From: Acanthochlamys bracteata
Taxonomy: Eukaryota; Streptophyta; Magnoliopsida; Pandanales; Velloziaceae
Reading direction: 5' to 3'
DNA length: 64,000 bases
Assembly (NCBI GenBank): GCA_019914995.1
Contig: CM034128.1
Coordinates: forward strand, 11,613,501 to 11,677,500
In this document: positions 26,164 to 40,416 of the stretch, one piece after another
Layout: every line of letters starts with the position of its first letter
Position numbering within the stretch: position 1 is the first letter of the stretch
The notes under the pieces: model-generated
What the model was told of the DNA's origin: nothing
What the model saw: only the letters and a program-made list of their open reading frames with translations
Databases searched by the model: none
Translations under genes and position numbers: made by a program

Positions 26164-26988
26164 AATACATGTATCCTGCATCACTGATCTACATCCTTTT
26201 ATGGTTCGGTGTTTATACTTCATTGTTTTGCAACGACCAAAACGAAGTTTCTTTGTGTTAATCCAACTCTTCGGAGAGTGGGTCTCTCCATGATTGATGA
26301 TTCTCAACTCTAAATTGTAAAGTATCCTGGCTCTGGATATCCTGGTTCTGAATACGAGTTGCAACTCAATTTTGATTGTTGAACTGACTGGCGATTATCA
26401 TTATAAAATATAGTCAGATATTAGAATTACTGCGATCTACTTGCCCTTTATGTATATACGTCTTGCTTCATCAATCATTAAGAGATGGATTAGAGTACTA
26501 AAGCATGCTTGGGTTACATCTCAAAACCCAATTTAACAAGCTACGAACTGTCTACCTTTATGCGTACAGTGGCGAGAGCTTACAAAGACCAGAAACGATG
26601 AGTTTCTACGTTACTTATGCTAAACCTTGCATTTTCCTATACATATTAGCCAGATGACGATATCTGAACAAGCAGTTGTTTCAGGCCTTCTTGCTGGGAA
26701 TTTCAATAGTTATCATATGCATTTCCATAATGCACTACCTGGTACGAGGTACCAGTAAGAACAGAGATAAAAACACCTTTCAATTAACTCCTCTCAGAGT
26801 GAAAAATTCTCTGACATCTTAATAGTTATGACAGCCAATAATGCCTTATAAACTCAATTTCTGATCTCTAAATGGTCTACTTGATGCATTGAGATCATAC
26901 TAAACCTCAGCGTTAAGCAGCATTTCTACAGATATTTTCCGTATCAATTATTGCAGTCTACTTCAATGTGAGGTTGCAAACTGCACTA
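26164..26988. other. Spacer between convergent genes
   Basis: This holds the 3' UTR of the CASP-like gene and, on the other strand, the 3' end of the small membrane protein gene. No other feature is seen. Confidence 0.4.
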
Positions 26989-28377
26989 TCAGTCCTTGCT
27001 TTCAACTCCTCCTAGTCTCAAGGATTCGATCTGGCTCCGCAAGTCAGCATTTTCCTGAAAACATGATTAGCAAGTTTTAATAAGTAAGAAATGGAAGAAA
27101 ACAGAAAGAAAGCTTAATACCTTCTGCAGTGCCTCTGATCTACTAGCACCAGCTGCCAGTTCTGCCTTAACCTATAGGCATATGCTAATCAGCCTTCACC
27201 TTTTAAATTAAACAATTGCACTACAACTGCAACAGGAAATTAAACTGCAAGGAAGAGATACAAACTAAATTCTCAGAAGAATAAATTTCATATAGAGATA
27301 TCTGTTAATGTATGCATGCATCCAATAGATACACCAAGCAAATAGTCACTGAGAACGTAGAAAGGCGACATATTCTTGCAAGTCAAGAGATAAAGTAGTC
27401 CGCAATCTGACTTTTCCATAATATAAGTTCAAGGACCACCCAAAAGAAAATAAGAAGGTAAACCATATTGACATCCTCAAGAAAATAAAAGGAAGAATGC
27501 AAACTTTATGACCACATACTCAAATCTTAGAGATGCAAGTTCAAGATCGCTTTAACGACATCTAAAAGTTTGTGTTATAAACTAGCATTGGCAGTTAATG
27601 TGTTGGCAGTAAAGATAGGAATTCGGCGACACTTTGTAGCAAGAATATCAACTATAGAATCACTAGAACATTACACGTGTCACTCAGTTTTGGATACAAC
27701 TTCTAATGTAATATCAATTAAACGAAGATCAGAATGAAAGAAACTTGATGCACGGATCTAAAAGTGGTACTATTTGGCAATGTACACTTAACGAGGAACA
27801 CAAAGAGCATACAAACTTTAGAGCATGTGTCATAAATTTCCACATACCCTGTTGGCCTGTTCATAGTCCGTAGCTAGTGGCCTTTCTTCCTATAGTTCAT
27901 TCGCTGGTAAACCTTAATAGCAATGCATTGAATATTGACCTATAACATATAAGATGAATGGAGTACCTTCAGTAATTGTTCTTGGCATTGCCTATTGCTG
28001 ACGACCTCCCCATCATACTTCCTTCTCCATTCAGCTGATTCATCCATCGCTTCCATATTTGCACGATCAAATTCCCTTCTGCAGAATTATGAAAGCAACA
28101 CAAAGGTGTAAGCCCAAGTTACAGATGCGCCCAAATACAGTTCAAGGAAATTTTACAAACCCATAAACTTAAATCAATCACAGAAATTAGTGACTAGAAC
28201 TTCATCAAAAAGTAACCTGAGAGCTTCTCGGTCGTCTTGAAGGGAAGTGGTGGAAGAGGAGTCGAGGGCCCAGAGGCGTAGATAGAATGCGATCCCAAGG
28301 GCCAGAGCCACCGCGAATGACAAGATCACCGATCTCCGTCGCAGTCGCCACCTGGACGACAACGACGACGGAATCAT
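26989..28377 (-). CDS. Small single-pass membrane protein with coiled coil, function unknown
   Basis: Four exons (28377-28217, 28078-27967, 27171-27121, 27054-26989) join in phase to give 129 residues. A basic N-terminus (SSRWRLRRRS) is followed by one hydrophobic helix (about residues 17-35, VILSFAVALALGIAFYL), suggesting a type II anchor with the remainder on the luminal or outer side. The rest is charged and helical (RREFDRANMEAMDESAEWRRKYDGE, KAELAAGASRSEALQK, ENADLRSQIESLR), with heptad-like spacing of leucines. I do not recognise the family. Clean splice sites, intact phase across four exons and biased third positions in exon 1 argue that it is real. It ends SKD before TGA at 26989. Confidence 0.75.
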
Positions 28378-29020
28378 CGCATCAGAAGCCCCGCAGGCAG
28401 CACGGGAAACCCCTCCGCGGCTTTTTGGTGGTTGGACTTGTCGAATGGAGAGGTAGAAGAACGAGTTGTGAGAAGTGAGAACTGAGATGAAATGAATCGA
28501 GTTCTTTTTTTAAAAATTATTTTTTATTGGAAACAGTTTCGGTCAAGTAATCAAGAGCAAAACTGATTGGGCCTCATTTTGTTCAGATGGCTTTGATAAA
28601 TGGATTGAGGCCCAGCAAACCAATCCAAGCCTATGCCATCTAAACACTTTTTCGTAAATTTGTAACCGTCGCTCTTGACGAGTGCCGTAATACAAAATGC
28701 ACAGGATGGTTAGAGCAAGTAATAGACAACTCTACCAACCTACAACCTCTACAAAGATAACATTTTAATTTATACAGAGGTAAGTCTATTGCTTTGCCTA
28801 ACAAAACATCTTCCAATTCCATTCCTCATAAACTTGCACTGCTATTTTTTACAGTTCGAAAATACACAGACAAAATCTGTAACTCGCTTTAAAGTCAGGC
28901 TCCAATTATGTATGCATTCATAATCAGTCGAACTTAGGACGAACAAAACTGTTGTTTAAAATACAATATAGCTTTGAATAAGTAAACACAGCTTGTGTTT
29001 ACTCTCTCCCTCTCTATTCA
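28378..29020. other. Promoter of the small membrane protein gene and relic 3' flank
   Basis: The first hundred bases upstream of 28377 (minus strand) are the probable leader. The rest, to 29020, is AT-rich and lies 3' of the HD-Zip III relic. No gene is seen. Confidence 0.35.
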
Positions 29021-29678
29021 TCAGAAATACCAATTGATGAAGTTGAACGCCAAGCAAAAGAGAGTTCCATCATCACTCATGACCTTCCAGGCAACTGCCT
29101 GTTCATAGGATATCTGGCGTCCCATTCCAGACAAGCCCACCCCTCCCGGAAGGTATGCATATCCCTGCAAGAGAAGAACAAATAATAGTAGTCTTCACTT
29201 ATTCTTTCAACTAACCTTTCACAGCAACAATGAATTTCTAATGATAAATAAAGATGAAAAGCACCACATTTGATACAACTGGTACAATTCTTGCCCTGAG
29301 GATAAAAGTTACCTGTTGCATCAACTTGGAAAACTCTGACCAGAGCAACGTCTTCCCAGCCTCATCAAAAATCTTATGTAGAGTGATATCTTGTAAGGCT
29401 ACCAGTATCGTCTCCAGCATATCGAGACCAGGCTGATTCCCAAATATGAAGTTGGGCAGATCCTGTAAACAAGAGCAAAAAAGAATAATTACTGAATGGG
29501 TATGATGATAGCCAGACAAATGATAAAACTGAAAACTCACTCAAGTCTGCATTATCCTTCAAGCTGCCCTACCTTCAAGCAGCAGCAAAGAATGGCTTCT
29601 TGGTGATGCCATAACAATTTCAACAATGCATCGCCCATTTCATAATCAGATTTCAGCAAATGTAAGCCAACATGATAG
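29021..29678 (-). pseudogene. Orphan C-terminal (MEKHLA) piece of a class III HD-Zip gene
   Basis: Three adjoining minus-strand exons (29678-29573, 29462-29313, 29164-29021) encode about 132 residues that match only the end of HD-Zip III proteins (REVOLUTA, PHB, ATHB8 group): LLKLLWHHQEAILCCCLK, FGNQPGLDMLETILVALQDI, GLSGMGRQISYEQAVAWKV and the terminal FNFINW before TGA. Splice sites and phase are intact over these three exons. The homeodomain, leucine zipper and START domain should lie upstream toward higher coordinates, but only about 1.5 kb separates this piece from the next gene and none of them is there. A weak PSWIWLS remnant near 29830 may be one more exon, without a usable donor. No start codon links to it. 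It could still be transcribed, but as a protein gene it is incomplete. Confidence 0.7.
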
Positions 29679-31154
29679 CTGCAATTGAGAAGAGAAAATA
29701 GTCGTTTATGATAATTTCCAATAAATAGCTCTTACGGTCTTCGTTAAAAGCTGAAGAACGTAAAATCAGAGACTCTTCTCTTTTGAACTTTTTCACTCAG
29801 CCATATCCATGATGGATAAGTGGATGTACCTGAACTGCAAAAAACGTTCCAAATATTAAAGATGAGCATGTTATGACTGATATCACCAGAGGGAAACTAA
29901 AATGTGAGCATACTCATAGATTCTGGCCTATTAAGACGAAAAGCTTCTACAGTACAAGTAATTGCACAAATGCTCATGCAATATTTGCGAGATAGCAGCA
30001 TCAAGTTGAGGAATGGAAATTTTTCCCAAAAAAAATCAGATTGAATTTCAAAAATAAAAAGAAAGGAATACAATAAGCACTAGCAACAGAAAACATAAAG
30101 AATAACTAACGGTTGAGTATCTCAGAGCAATAAAATTTTGAAAGTCATCTGATAGTGAACAAACATGTGCATCCAATAATAATTATAATTGATATCACAT
30201 CCATACATAAACACAGAGGAAAGAAAAAAGAGAAAGGCTTCACGTTTTTCTTCATGAATGAATGAAGGAATCCACCGAAAGTAGAAGCAAAGAACAGAGA
30301 GCTAACAGGATATATAGAGAGAAAGAGAGAGTTGCGCTTTTACATAGCTGTACTTTCCCTTTGTCCATTATCATCTCTCTCCGTTCGCTTCAGTGCCGCC
30401 TGCACTTGTTCTTCGTGGACCTTGCATCTGTTCCATGTTTGATTACAACAAGAAAAGACCCATTTTTGTCTAGTGTTTAGGGTTGAAAAAAAAAACACCA
30501 TTTATAACAGCTAGTGCACTGCGGCCCGTTTCATGTGGGGCCCAACAAAATTTAATTGAAGCAGAGGAAACAAAATAATATTTTAGAATTCTAAAAACGA
30601 ATAAAAAGTATTCACAATATAATTATTTTTAACTAAATAATTAAAAAATAATATAATATTAATTATTAAGTAAGATCTAACTTCTAAGCACTTTAAATTG
30701 CCGTTTGACACAGCTTATTAATTATTTATCAATTTTTCTTCATTTCATATTTTTTAATATATATTTTATAAATATATAAAAATTTATTTAAAAATTTAAA
30801 AGATGTAGAAAAATTTTATAAAATGAGATCTTTTTATTACCTATTTTTATTATTTTTTTAAAAGTAAAAAAATAAAACTCATTTCAAAAAAAAATAAAAA
30901 TATTTTTTATTTCAGAAAAATTTTATTTTATAAGCACTATCAAATGGCAATTAATACTATTTGGCATTATTTTAATTTAATTTAATTTATTTTTTATAAT
31001 TTTTATAATATATAAATTTTAGTAAAACTTTTAAATTACTCCTAAATATTTCTTAAATTTCCCTTTTTCCGGTCGATCCCTCCTCTCCTCGCCTTCCCCT
31101 TTGTTTGTTTCCTTCTAGAAGAAAGAGAGAGAGAGATAGCAGCGTTGAATTAGA
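29679..31154. other. Spacer upstream of DCP2
   Basis: This stretch is AT-rich with no supported gene. It contains the MITE-like copy at 30697-30951 and, near 31085-31140, the pyrimidine- and AGAGAG-rich leader of DCP2. Confidence 0.4.
30697..30951. mobile_element. AT-rich dispersed repeat, copy 2 (probable MITE with terminal inverted repeats)
   Basis: The block is bounded by ATTGCCGTTTGACA on the left and the complement of ATTGCCATTTGATA on the right, an imperfect 14-bp inverted repeat. Flanking TAA on both sides would fit a PIF/Harbinger-type target duplication, but AATT is an equally possible reading if the ends are taken at GCC. The interior is almost all A and T and is shared with 21190-21445. 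Confidence 0.6.
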
Positions 31155-33993
31155 ATGGCGGGGGGGCTTCACCGGTTGAGCTCCTCCACTGCAAGAAGCG
31201 CTCTTCCGCCGCAGGAAATCCTCGACGATCTATGCAGCCGGTTCCTGTTGAACGTTCCCAAGGAAGATCTGGAGTCTTTCGAGAGGATTTTGTTCCTCCT
31301 CGAGCAGGCCCACTGGTTCTACGAGGACAACGCCGTCGAACAAAATCCTTCTCTCAAATCCCTCTCCTTCAAAGAGTTCACATCTCTCAGTAACTACTCC
31401 TCCTCATCCCCCACCTCTTTCAATCAATCAATCAATCAATCGGTCGACTAGTATTCTGTTTTTTGTCTTTTCATTTTTTCTTCGACGATGCAGTGTTCAA
31501 CAGCTGCGATGCTCTGAGGCCTTATATCGCACACCTTGACAACATCTACAAGGATTTCACTTCTTACAAGTTCCGGGTTCCAGTAACTGGTGCTATTATT
31601 CTGGATGAATCCTACGAGAGGGTAAGCTCAATCACTCTCTTTCTTCTCAATTTCTACTCTTCAGTGAGTAAATTCTCTGTGGTCACCTTCCTCCTCCTGT
31701 CTTATGCAGTACATACTAATGTCTACTAAATGCTCTTCAACGAAATAACCATGTTCACGTGCACAGCGTCTAATGTTCGAAAAATCTCTAAACTCACCGT
31801 AATTTTTGGTCAAACACTTAATTTTGACATTTTCATTATATGAGTGTGCCAAGGTCCCATCTGTTTACGCTTACGTGTCTTTCATGTCCAAGCATCATAG
31901 AAAGACTGAGGTTACATGTAGCTCTAGTCAAGCATTAACAGTGATACTTGGTTTTTCAGTGTTTACTTGTCAAAGGTTGGAAGCCTGGAGCAAGCTGGAG
32001 CTTTCCCCGAGGAAAAAAAGCTAAAGACGAGGAAGATCATACTTGTGCAGTCCGAGAAGTAAATACATAATTCCCCTTGCTTCCTACATAACACTTGATG
32101 AAATTGTCAGTATTATCTTTTTTCAGAATGTTAGGTTCATGCAGGCTTTTACTGCATGGGCTCAAAATCTTACTGTAGTCTAAGAACTATCTGTTTATAT
32201 GACGCAATAATTGTCCGGTACATGGAAGTCTGCTTGAGCTTAGCTTCCGCATCCTTTTCATGATTCTTCCTCTATTGTATTTGGAATTTTCTATCATGTT
32301 CAGAAATTGTCCATATGTGTTTCTTGCTGTCATTGCGGCATGTGTTTATACTAGAGCAGGTATATGGTAGAGCAGCAACGATCTCTCAATCCTTACTGTT
32401 GAGATTTAAAATTTCCTTCTTGAAATTGGACACCTTTCTTCTTTTAACACCTTTTACCATGTATTGCATAACTGTATCCTTCTCTAACTCTGTTAAAGTT
32501 TGCAGGTCTTGGAGGAGACGGGCTTTGATGTGTCGAAACTTTTGAAAGTAGATGACTATATTGAAGTCGTTGTAGGGCCACAAAGGGTTCGACTATATAT
32601 AATAGCTGGAGTGAAGGAAAATACAGTATTTGCCCCTCTAACCAAAAAGGAGATTAGTGTATGTGAAAGCCGTGAATTTTGCTTGTCTTGTCAAAATTTG
32701 CTAACTTTGTAGGGAAGGATGAGTTTTCTTATTTTTCTTAATATTCTATCTGCTTTATTATCAGAGCATCCCTGGCCAATAATTTAACTCATAATTTCTA
32801 AAGGAATACTTTTGTGAGTTATTAAGGTTTCATTGTTGGTCAATTAAATAGTTCATCATCTGGATTCTTTTTACATTAGGTGAAGATCTAACAAATCTTG
32901 TTGGCAATTTATCAGAGTCTTGGTATTCGCTCAACGTGGATAATTTATATATCAAACTCTTTTGGATCCAGAAGTATTTAGTTTTAATTAGTGTTACAAA
33001 ATTCTGGAGCATATTAACAGTTTCTATTACGCTCTGAGTATTAAATAGTTCATATCTTGACACATCTCTATAGGCAGAGGATGTCTTCTAAGCTCATTAT
33101 CTTTATTTACAGGAAATATCCTGGCATCGGCTTGATGAACTTCAGCCAACAGGTGATGAGACGATATCCCGTGCAGCAAATGGCTTGAAGCTATACATGG
33201 TTGCTCCCTTTCTAAAGTCGGTATTTGTTTAGCGTCGTTGCAGTTACAATTTACTTCTTTGTGGTGTTCCTGATTAGTTTATTCTTATGGTTTATTTTGC
33301 ATTTTGAAGTGCTCTTAACTCGTGGATTTCAGCACATCCCCCATCAGCATCTCACAAATCCGGCACACATGTAAGAGGTATGCTACTTCTCTCTATGTTT
33401 ACTATTACAGAGCATCTACCATGCAGAACATGCAAACTAGCATCTAAGTCTGAGAAAAAGAATGCTGCAATAGGTTTTGATATGTGCATATTTGATTTTT
33501 CTTAATGTTTTACATAAATTTTGGACCTTCACTTGACATTAAGGCACCCTGTGTGCATGGGAAATACGTTTTGAGAATTTTCCTTGTAGTACCAAAAGGA
33601 TTAAATGAATGAATGGAGCTTGTTGAGACTTGATGCATGACAAATGGATTGAAAATTGGGATGCAATATCATTGCTGCTAGTGTAGTCTTGTGAATGCAA
33701 TTAAAAATTGGGATGCTGTAGGGGAACTGACCACCTGTAGCTCCTTTTGAAGCAGCAAAGATATTGGGTTGAATTTGTGGTAACAATTTTTTCCACCTTA
33801 AATTTATCTAGGAACTTGTGTCTGGAAAGCAAAGAATACTTGGGGAAATGTAGTTCCTGGTGAGAATTCATTTACAAGGGCTAGCTCAGAGTCTCAGATT
33901 CCAGTTGCTGGTCCTGGTAAAAGCTTCAGAAATTTCAGGTTTAACACAGCCAGCATTTTACATTCCATGGAAGCAGCTTTCTCGGTCAACTGA
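31155..33993 (+). CDS. DCP2: mRNA-decapping enzyme subunit 2
   Basis: Seven exons (31155-31389, 31494-31621, 31960-32058, 32506-32658, 33113-33216, 33310-33377, 33812-33993) give 322 residues. The N-terminal regulatory domain ([35 protein letters not shown]) is box A. The Nudix box spans about residues 139-161: glycine 139, glutamate 145, then REVLEETG, the Mg-binding glutamates of the decapping fold. [11 protein letters not shown] and LYMVAPFL form box B. The enzyme removes the m7G cap of mRNAs in P-bodies with DCP1 and VARICOSE, opening 5'-3' decay. The Nudix box is split by an intron between E154 and V155. The exon 5 donor was placed at 33217 because it keeps phase into exon 6 (FLNALNSW). 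Arabidopsis DCP2 is about 370 residues, so the C-terminal tail here is shorter. Confidence 0.94.
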
Positions 33994-34659
33994 GGAGTAA
34001 TGTTTTGTTAAACAATGCAGATGCTTGTCGTAGTCGAACGTCCTCTCTTCTTACTTCTTTGTAAAATATAGCTGCCCCCTGATGACTTGGTTCTCTTTTC
34101 CTGTTGGTACAAGATCACTGCTTCACTGGGGTTGTTGTATCTGAATTTTGTTGAGATGAGCAGGTCTATACTATAGTCTCGTGTTGCGGTTGGGTTCACG
34201 CATGGAGAATAGATGGACTGGGCCGAAACTAGCCAACTAGCACTTCTTCCATTGAGTTATCAAATTGTATTGTATTATTTAATATTAAAAACTGCTGCTT
34301 GATGTGCAGTGGTGGTTGTGTGGGTAGGTGGTCGTTGCTAATCTAATGAATCAAAATTATTCCAGTGCAACAGTGGTGTCAATGCGGTCCCTTCTCCTCT
34401 CTTGAAATACATTCAAATCTCTCATCCGACCAACCAATGAATATGGTGCAGTGCAGAAGACGGAAGTTAATCCGCCATGCTGATTATAAATGAAAAATGA
34501 TGATATTTTCTTCCTGATGGTTCCCAACCCAACCACCTGCAATTATTTATTATATTTCTTTTTCTTTCGCGAGCCTTTTATTAATATGTTGGCTTGACTT
34601 GACAAACGCTCGCATCAAGAGTTGATTTTCTTGATCGGGAGAGAGAGAGAAGAGGGAAT
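33994..34659. other. DCP2 3' UTR and lipase promoter
   Basis: The stretch between DCP2 and the lipase gene has no coding frame. A TATA-like ATTATAAATG lies near 34483-34492, about 170 bp before the lipase start, and an AGAGAGAGAGA leader tract immediately precedes the start. Confidence 0.35.
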
Positions 34660-35631
34660 ATGGTGCACCCTGTTGCGGATGCTGACGACCGGAGCCCATT
34701 CGGGCGTCTGTCGCCGGAGGAGTTCTACGCGCGGCATTGCGTTTCCCACACCGCATCTTCCTTCGTGAATGCGCGCGGAATGCGCATCTTCACGCAGAGT
34801 TGGCGTCCCCTGCTACCGACGAAGGTGTTGGGTGTCGTCGCAGTCATCCATGGATTCACCGGCGAATCCAGCTGGTTCGTGCAGCTCACCTCCATCCACC
34901 TCGCCAAGTCCGGCTTCGCCGTCTGCGCCCTCGATCACCAGGGCCACGGCTTCTCCGACGGTCTCCAGTCCCACATCCCCGACATCAACCCTGTTCTTGA
35001 TGACTGCACCGCCTGCTTCGACTCCTTTCGAAGCTCCTTGCCTTCCGAGGAGAAGGGCCTTCCCTGCTTCATGTACTCTGAATCACTTGGTGGCGCCATC
35101 GCCCTCCTCCTCCACCTCCGGGACCGCGACGGAAACAGGTGGGCCGGCGCGGTGCTCAACGGCGCCATGTGCGGCATCAGCGCCAAGTTCAAGCCTCCGT
35201 GGCCCCTCGAGCACCTACTCTCCCTGGCTGCAGCAGTTATGCCCACCTGGCGCGTGGTCCCGACCCGCGGCTCCATTCCGGACGTCTCCTTCAAGGTCGA
35301 CTGGAAGCGGAAGCTGGCCCATGCCAGCCCTCGTCGTCCTGCCATCACTAGGCCCCGCGCTGCCACTGCGCAGGAGCTTATGCGAGTCTGCGGAGAGCTG
35401 CAGTCCCGGTTCGAGGAGGTGAAGCTGCCGCTGCTGATCGTCCATGGCGGAGACGATGTCGTCTGCGACCCAGCATGCGTCGAGGAGCTCTACTGTCGTG
35501 CATCAAGCGCAGACAAAACACTCCGCATTTACCCGGGCATGTGGCACCAGATCGTCGGTGAGCCAGAAGAGAATGTGGAGCTCGTCTTCGATGAAATCAT
35601 CCAGTGGCTCCGCACACGAGCAGCCTCCTAA
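34660..35631 (+). CDS. Monoacylglycerol-lipase-like alpha/beta hydrolase (caffeoylshikimate esterase family)
   Basis: A single GC-rich exon encodes 323 residues. The oxyanion HG motif is HGFTGESSW (about 64-72), the lid region follows DHQGHGFSDGLQSHIPD, and the nucleophile elbow is YSESLGG with Ser142. Asp in HGGDDVVCD (about 265-270) and His296 in PGMWHQIVGEPEE complete the triad. Relatives act on monoacylglycerols, lysophospholipids or, in the lignin pathway, caffeoyl shikimate; substrate cannot be told from sequence. The elbow reads S-x-S-x-G instead of the usual G-x-S-x-G; from memory this variant occurs in a plant subgroup, so it need not be a defect. No signal peptide is seen. Its GC content is far above that of all neighbours, typical of some monocot intronless genes. 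Confidence 0.92.
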   Translation: MVHPVADADDRSPFGRLSPEEFYARHCVSHTASSFVNARGMRIFTQSWRPLLPTKVLGVVAVIHGFTGESSWFVQLTSIHLAKSGFAVCALDHQGHGFSDGLQSHIPDINPVLDDCTACFDSFRSSLPSEEKGLPCFMYSESLGGAIALLLHLRDRDGNRWAGAVLNGAMCGISAKFKPPWPLEHLLSLAAAVMPTWRVVPTRGSIPDVSFKVDWKRKLAHASPRRPAITRPRAATAQELMRVCGELQSRFEEVKLPLLIVHGGDDVVCDPACVEELYCRASSADKTLRIYPGMWHQIVGEPEENVELVFDEIIQWLRTRAAS

Positions 35632-36340
35632 CAATCCTCCTACTCTTCAGCACTCATACCGCACCACAGATCGACGGTCATTAGCTAATAGTTAGGATAT
35701 CTCATTTCTCAAGTTAGCTAGAATAATAATGTAGCAGCTGAAGAAGTAGACTGCGGTAGCTGGTTCACTCTTTTCAGAAAACAAAAGGCCAATCTTATTG
35801 GCCCCAATAGCATGTAGCACTTCTCCGATACTTCAAATTTAATGAGAGCATTCCCAACGTAACATATACAAGAGAAATTGGTCGACATACGTCCCCAATA
35901 CAGATCACTAATAGTCGACCGAAGCGCAGTAAAACACCTTCAGTTGAATCACTGCTACAGATTCAACAGCAAGAAGCCCTCAAGTAAGACAAATACTCGG
36001 TAAAATGTTCTTTGCGCCCCACTGGACATCATCACCCAGTTAACATATGTTAGTTGGATTTCTACCATAAAGACAGTCGGCAAACTTTCTTTTCTCATCT
36101 ATCACTTGTATCCTAAGGCAAAAATTTCCCTTGGAATAGAAACCGGCTATTGAAAAATGTGCCCAAATCTTCAACACAACAAAAGGAAGAAATGCGTCCA
36201 CTCCACATTCCTAGAAAGCACTCTGCATAAACAAAACATTGTTTTGGTAAGTCTCCATTTTACCTACAGTAACTCTTCCTCAGAAAGAAGTTTCAATCCC
36301 GAATACCTTTATAGGCAATGTCTTTTATAAGGTCCTCATA
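35632..36340. other. Spacer between convergent lipase and kinase genes
   Basis: This contains the 3' UTRs of both genes. No further feature is seen. Confidence 0.4.
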
Positions 36341-39609
<3,269 letters not shown>

Positions 39610-39919
39610 AGCTATTCTGTCTCTCTCACTACCTCTCTCCGATTCGATTCTATTCGATGGATTGTTTCGAAGTCAGAAGAAAGATTAATCGGGGGTCTGG
39701 CTTTGAGTGTCAGGAATACCGGCCGGCAATCTCTCTCGGTTCTCTACCACCAGGTGCAGGCAGGCAGGCAGGCGTCAGCGCTTGCAAGGACAGACAGGAT
39801 GCATAACGAACGGATCGGATCAGCTTTCAGAGGTCACCGGGCGGAAGAAGAGAGGGAGACGGAAAAGTGAACGGTAAACAAACAAACAAACGGAAGAAGG
39901 AAAAGAAGAAGATGGACGG

Positions 39920-39925
39920 CACGTG
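39920..39925. promoter_or_regulatory. G-box with adjacent second ACGT core
   Basis: GGCACGTGACGTGAG contains a perfect CACGTG palindrome followed at once by a second ACGT core. Paired ACGT cores are typical of ABRE-type sites bound by bZIP (ABF/AREB) factors. It is about 310 bp from the GRIK start and 490 bp from the ABC1K start. Confidence 0.5.
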
Positions 39926-39967
39926 ACGTGAGTGATATCATACACAACTCGACTCGAACTGTAGGAT

Positions 39968-39973
39968 CACGTG
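39968..39973. promoter_or_regulatory. Second G-box in the divergent promoter
   Basis: A second CACGTG palindrome (ATCACGTGAAT) lies 48 bp from the first. Two G-boxes so close in one short intergenic stretch are more than expected in AT-rich DNA. Confidence 0.45.
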
Positions 39974-40416
39974 AATTCATACATACATAAGATATTAAAT
40001 AATCATATTATCAATCAAATATCCATCACCAACGAGGCAAGTAGCAACAATACATAATTATTATTACTATTAGTTTGTATCTTTCGAAAAATAGAGATGT
40101 TAATTGTTTATTATGTTGAAGAAACAGGATATATCAGAAGCAGCAGGGAGCAGGGAATGATAGGATGGGAAGATCGATCATTGATGGGTGACGGTTATTA
40201 TACAATACAATCTTAAATTAATTTTCGTCCACGAATCTGATGGAGTTGGAGTTTCGTGGCGTATCGTCCTCCGATCAACTGGAATAGCTGGCCCTTCTCA
40301 GTTCCCCTCTCTCCCTCACGCACGCGCACATAGCAGCCGCTGCAGAAGCAAGTTAAAGCAAGCAGCTCATAAGCAATCTAGAAGGAAGGAAGGAAGCAAA
40401 GAAGGAAAAAGTGGTC

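Larger units (their letters stand above)
39610..40416. promoter_or_regulatory. Divergent promoter of GRIK (-) and ABC1K (+)
   Basis: The two start codons are 807 bp apart. Both flanks have pyrimidine- or purine-rich leader tracts (CTCTCTC near 39620-39635; GAAGGAAGGAAGG near 40380). The middle carries two G-boxes. Shared regulation is plausible but inferred. Confidence 0.5.

Noticed and set aside
30500-30560. GCGGCCCGTTTCATGTGGGGCCC as a transposon end
   Set aside because: No inverse partner was found within 1 kb.
34725-35695. Several long frames overlapping the lipase gene
   Set aside because: High GC removes stop codons in all frames; only the frame with the hydrolase triad is supported.
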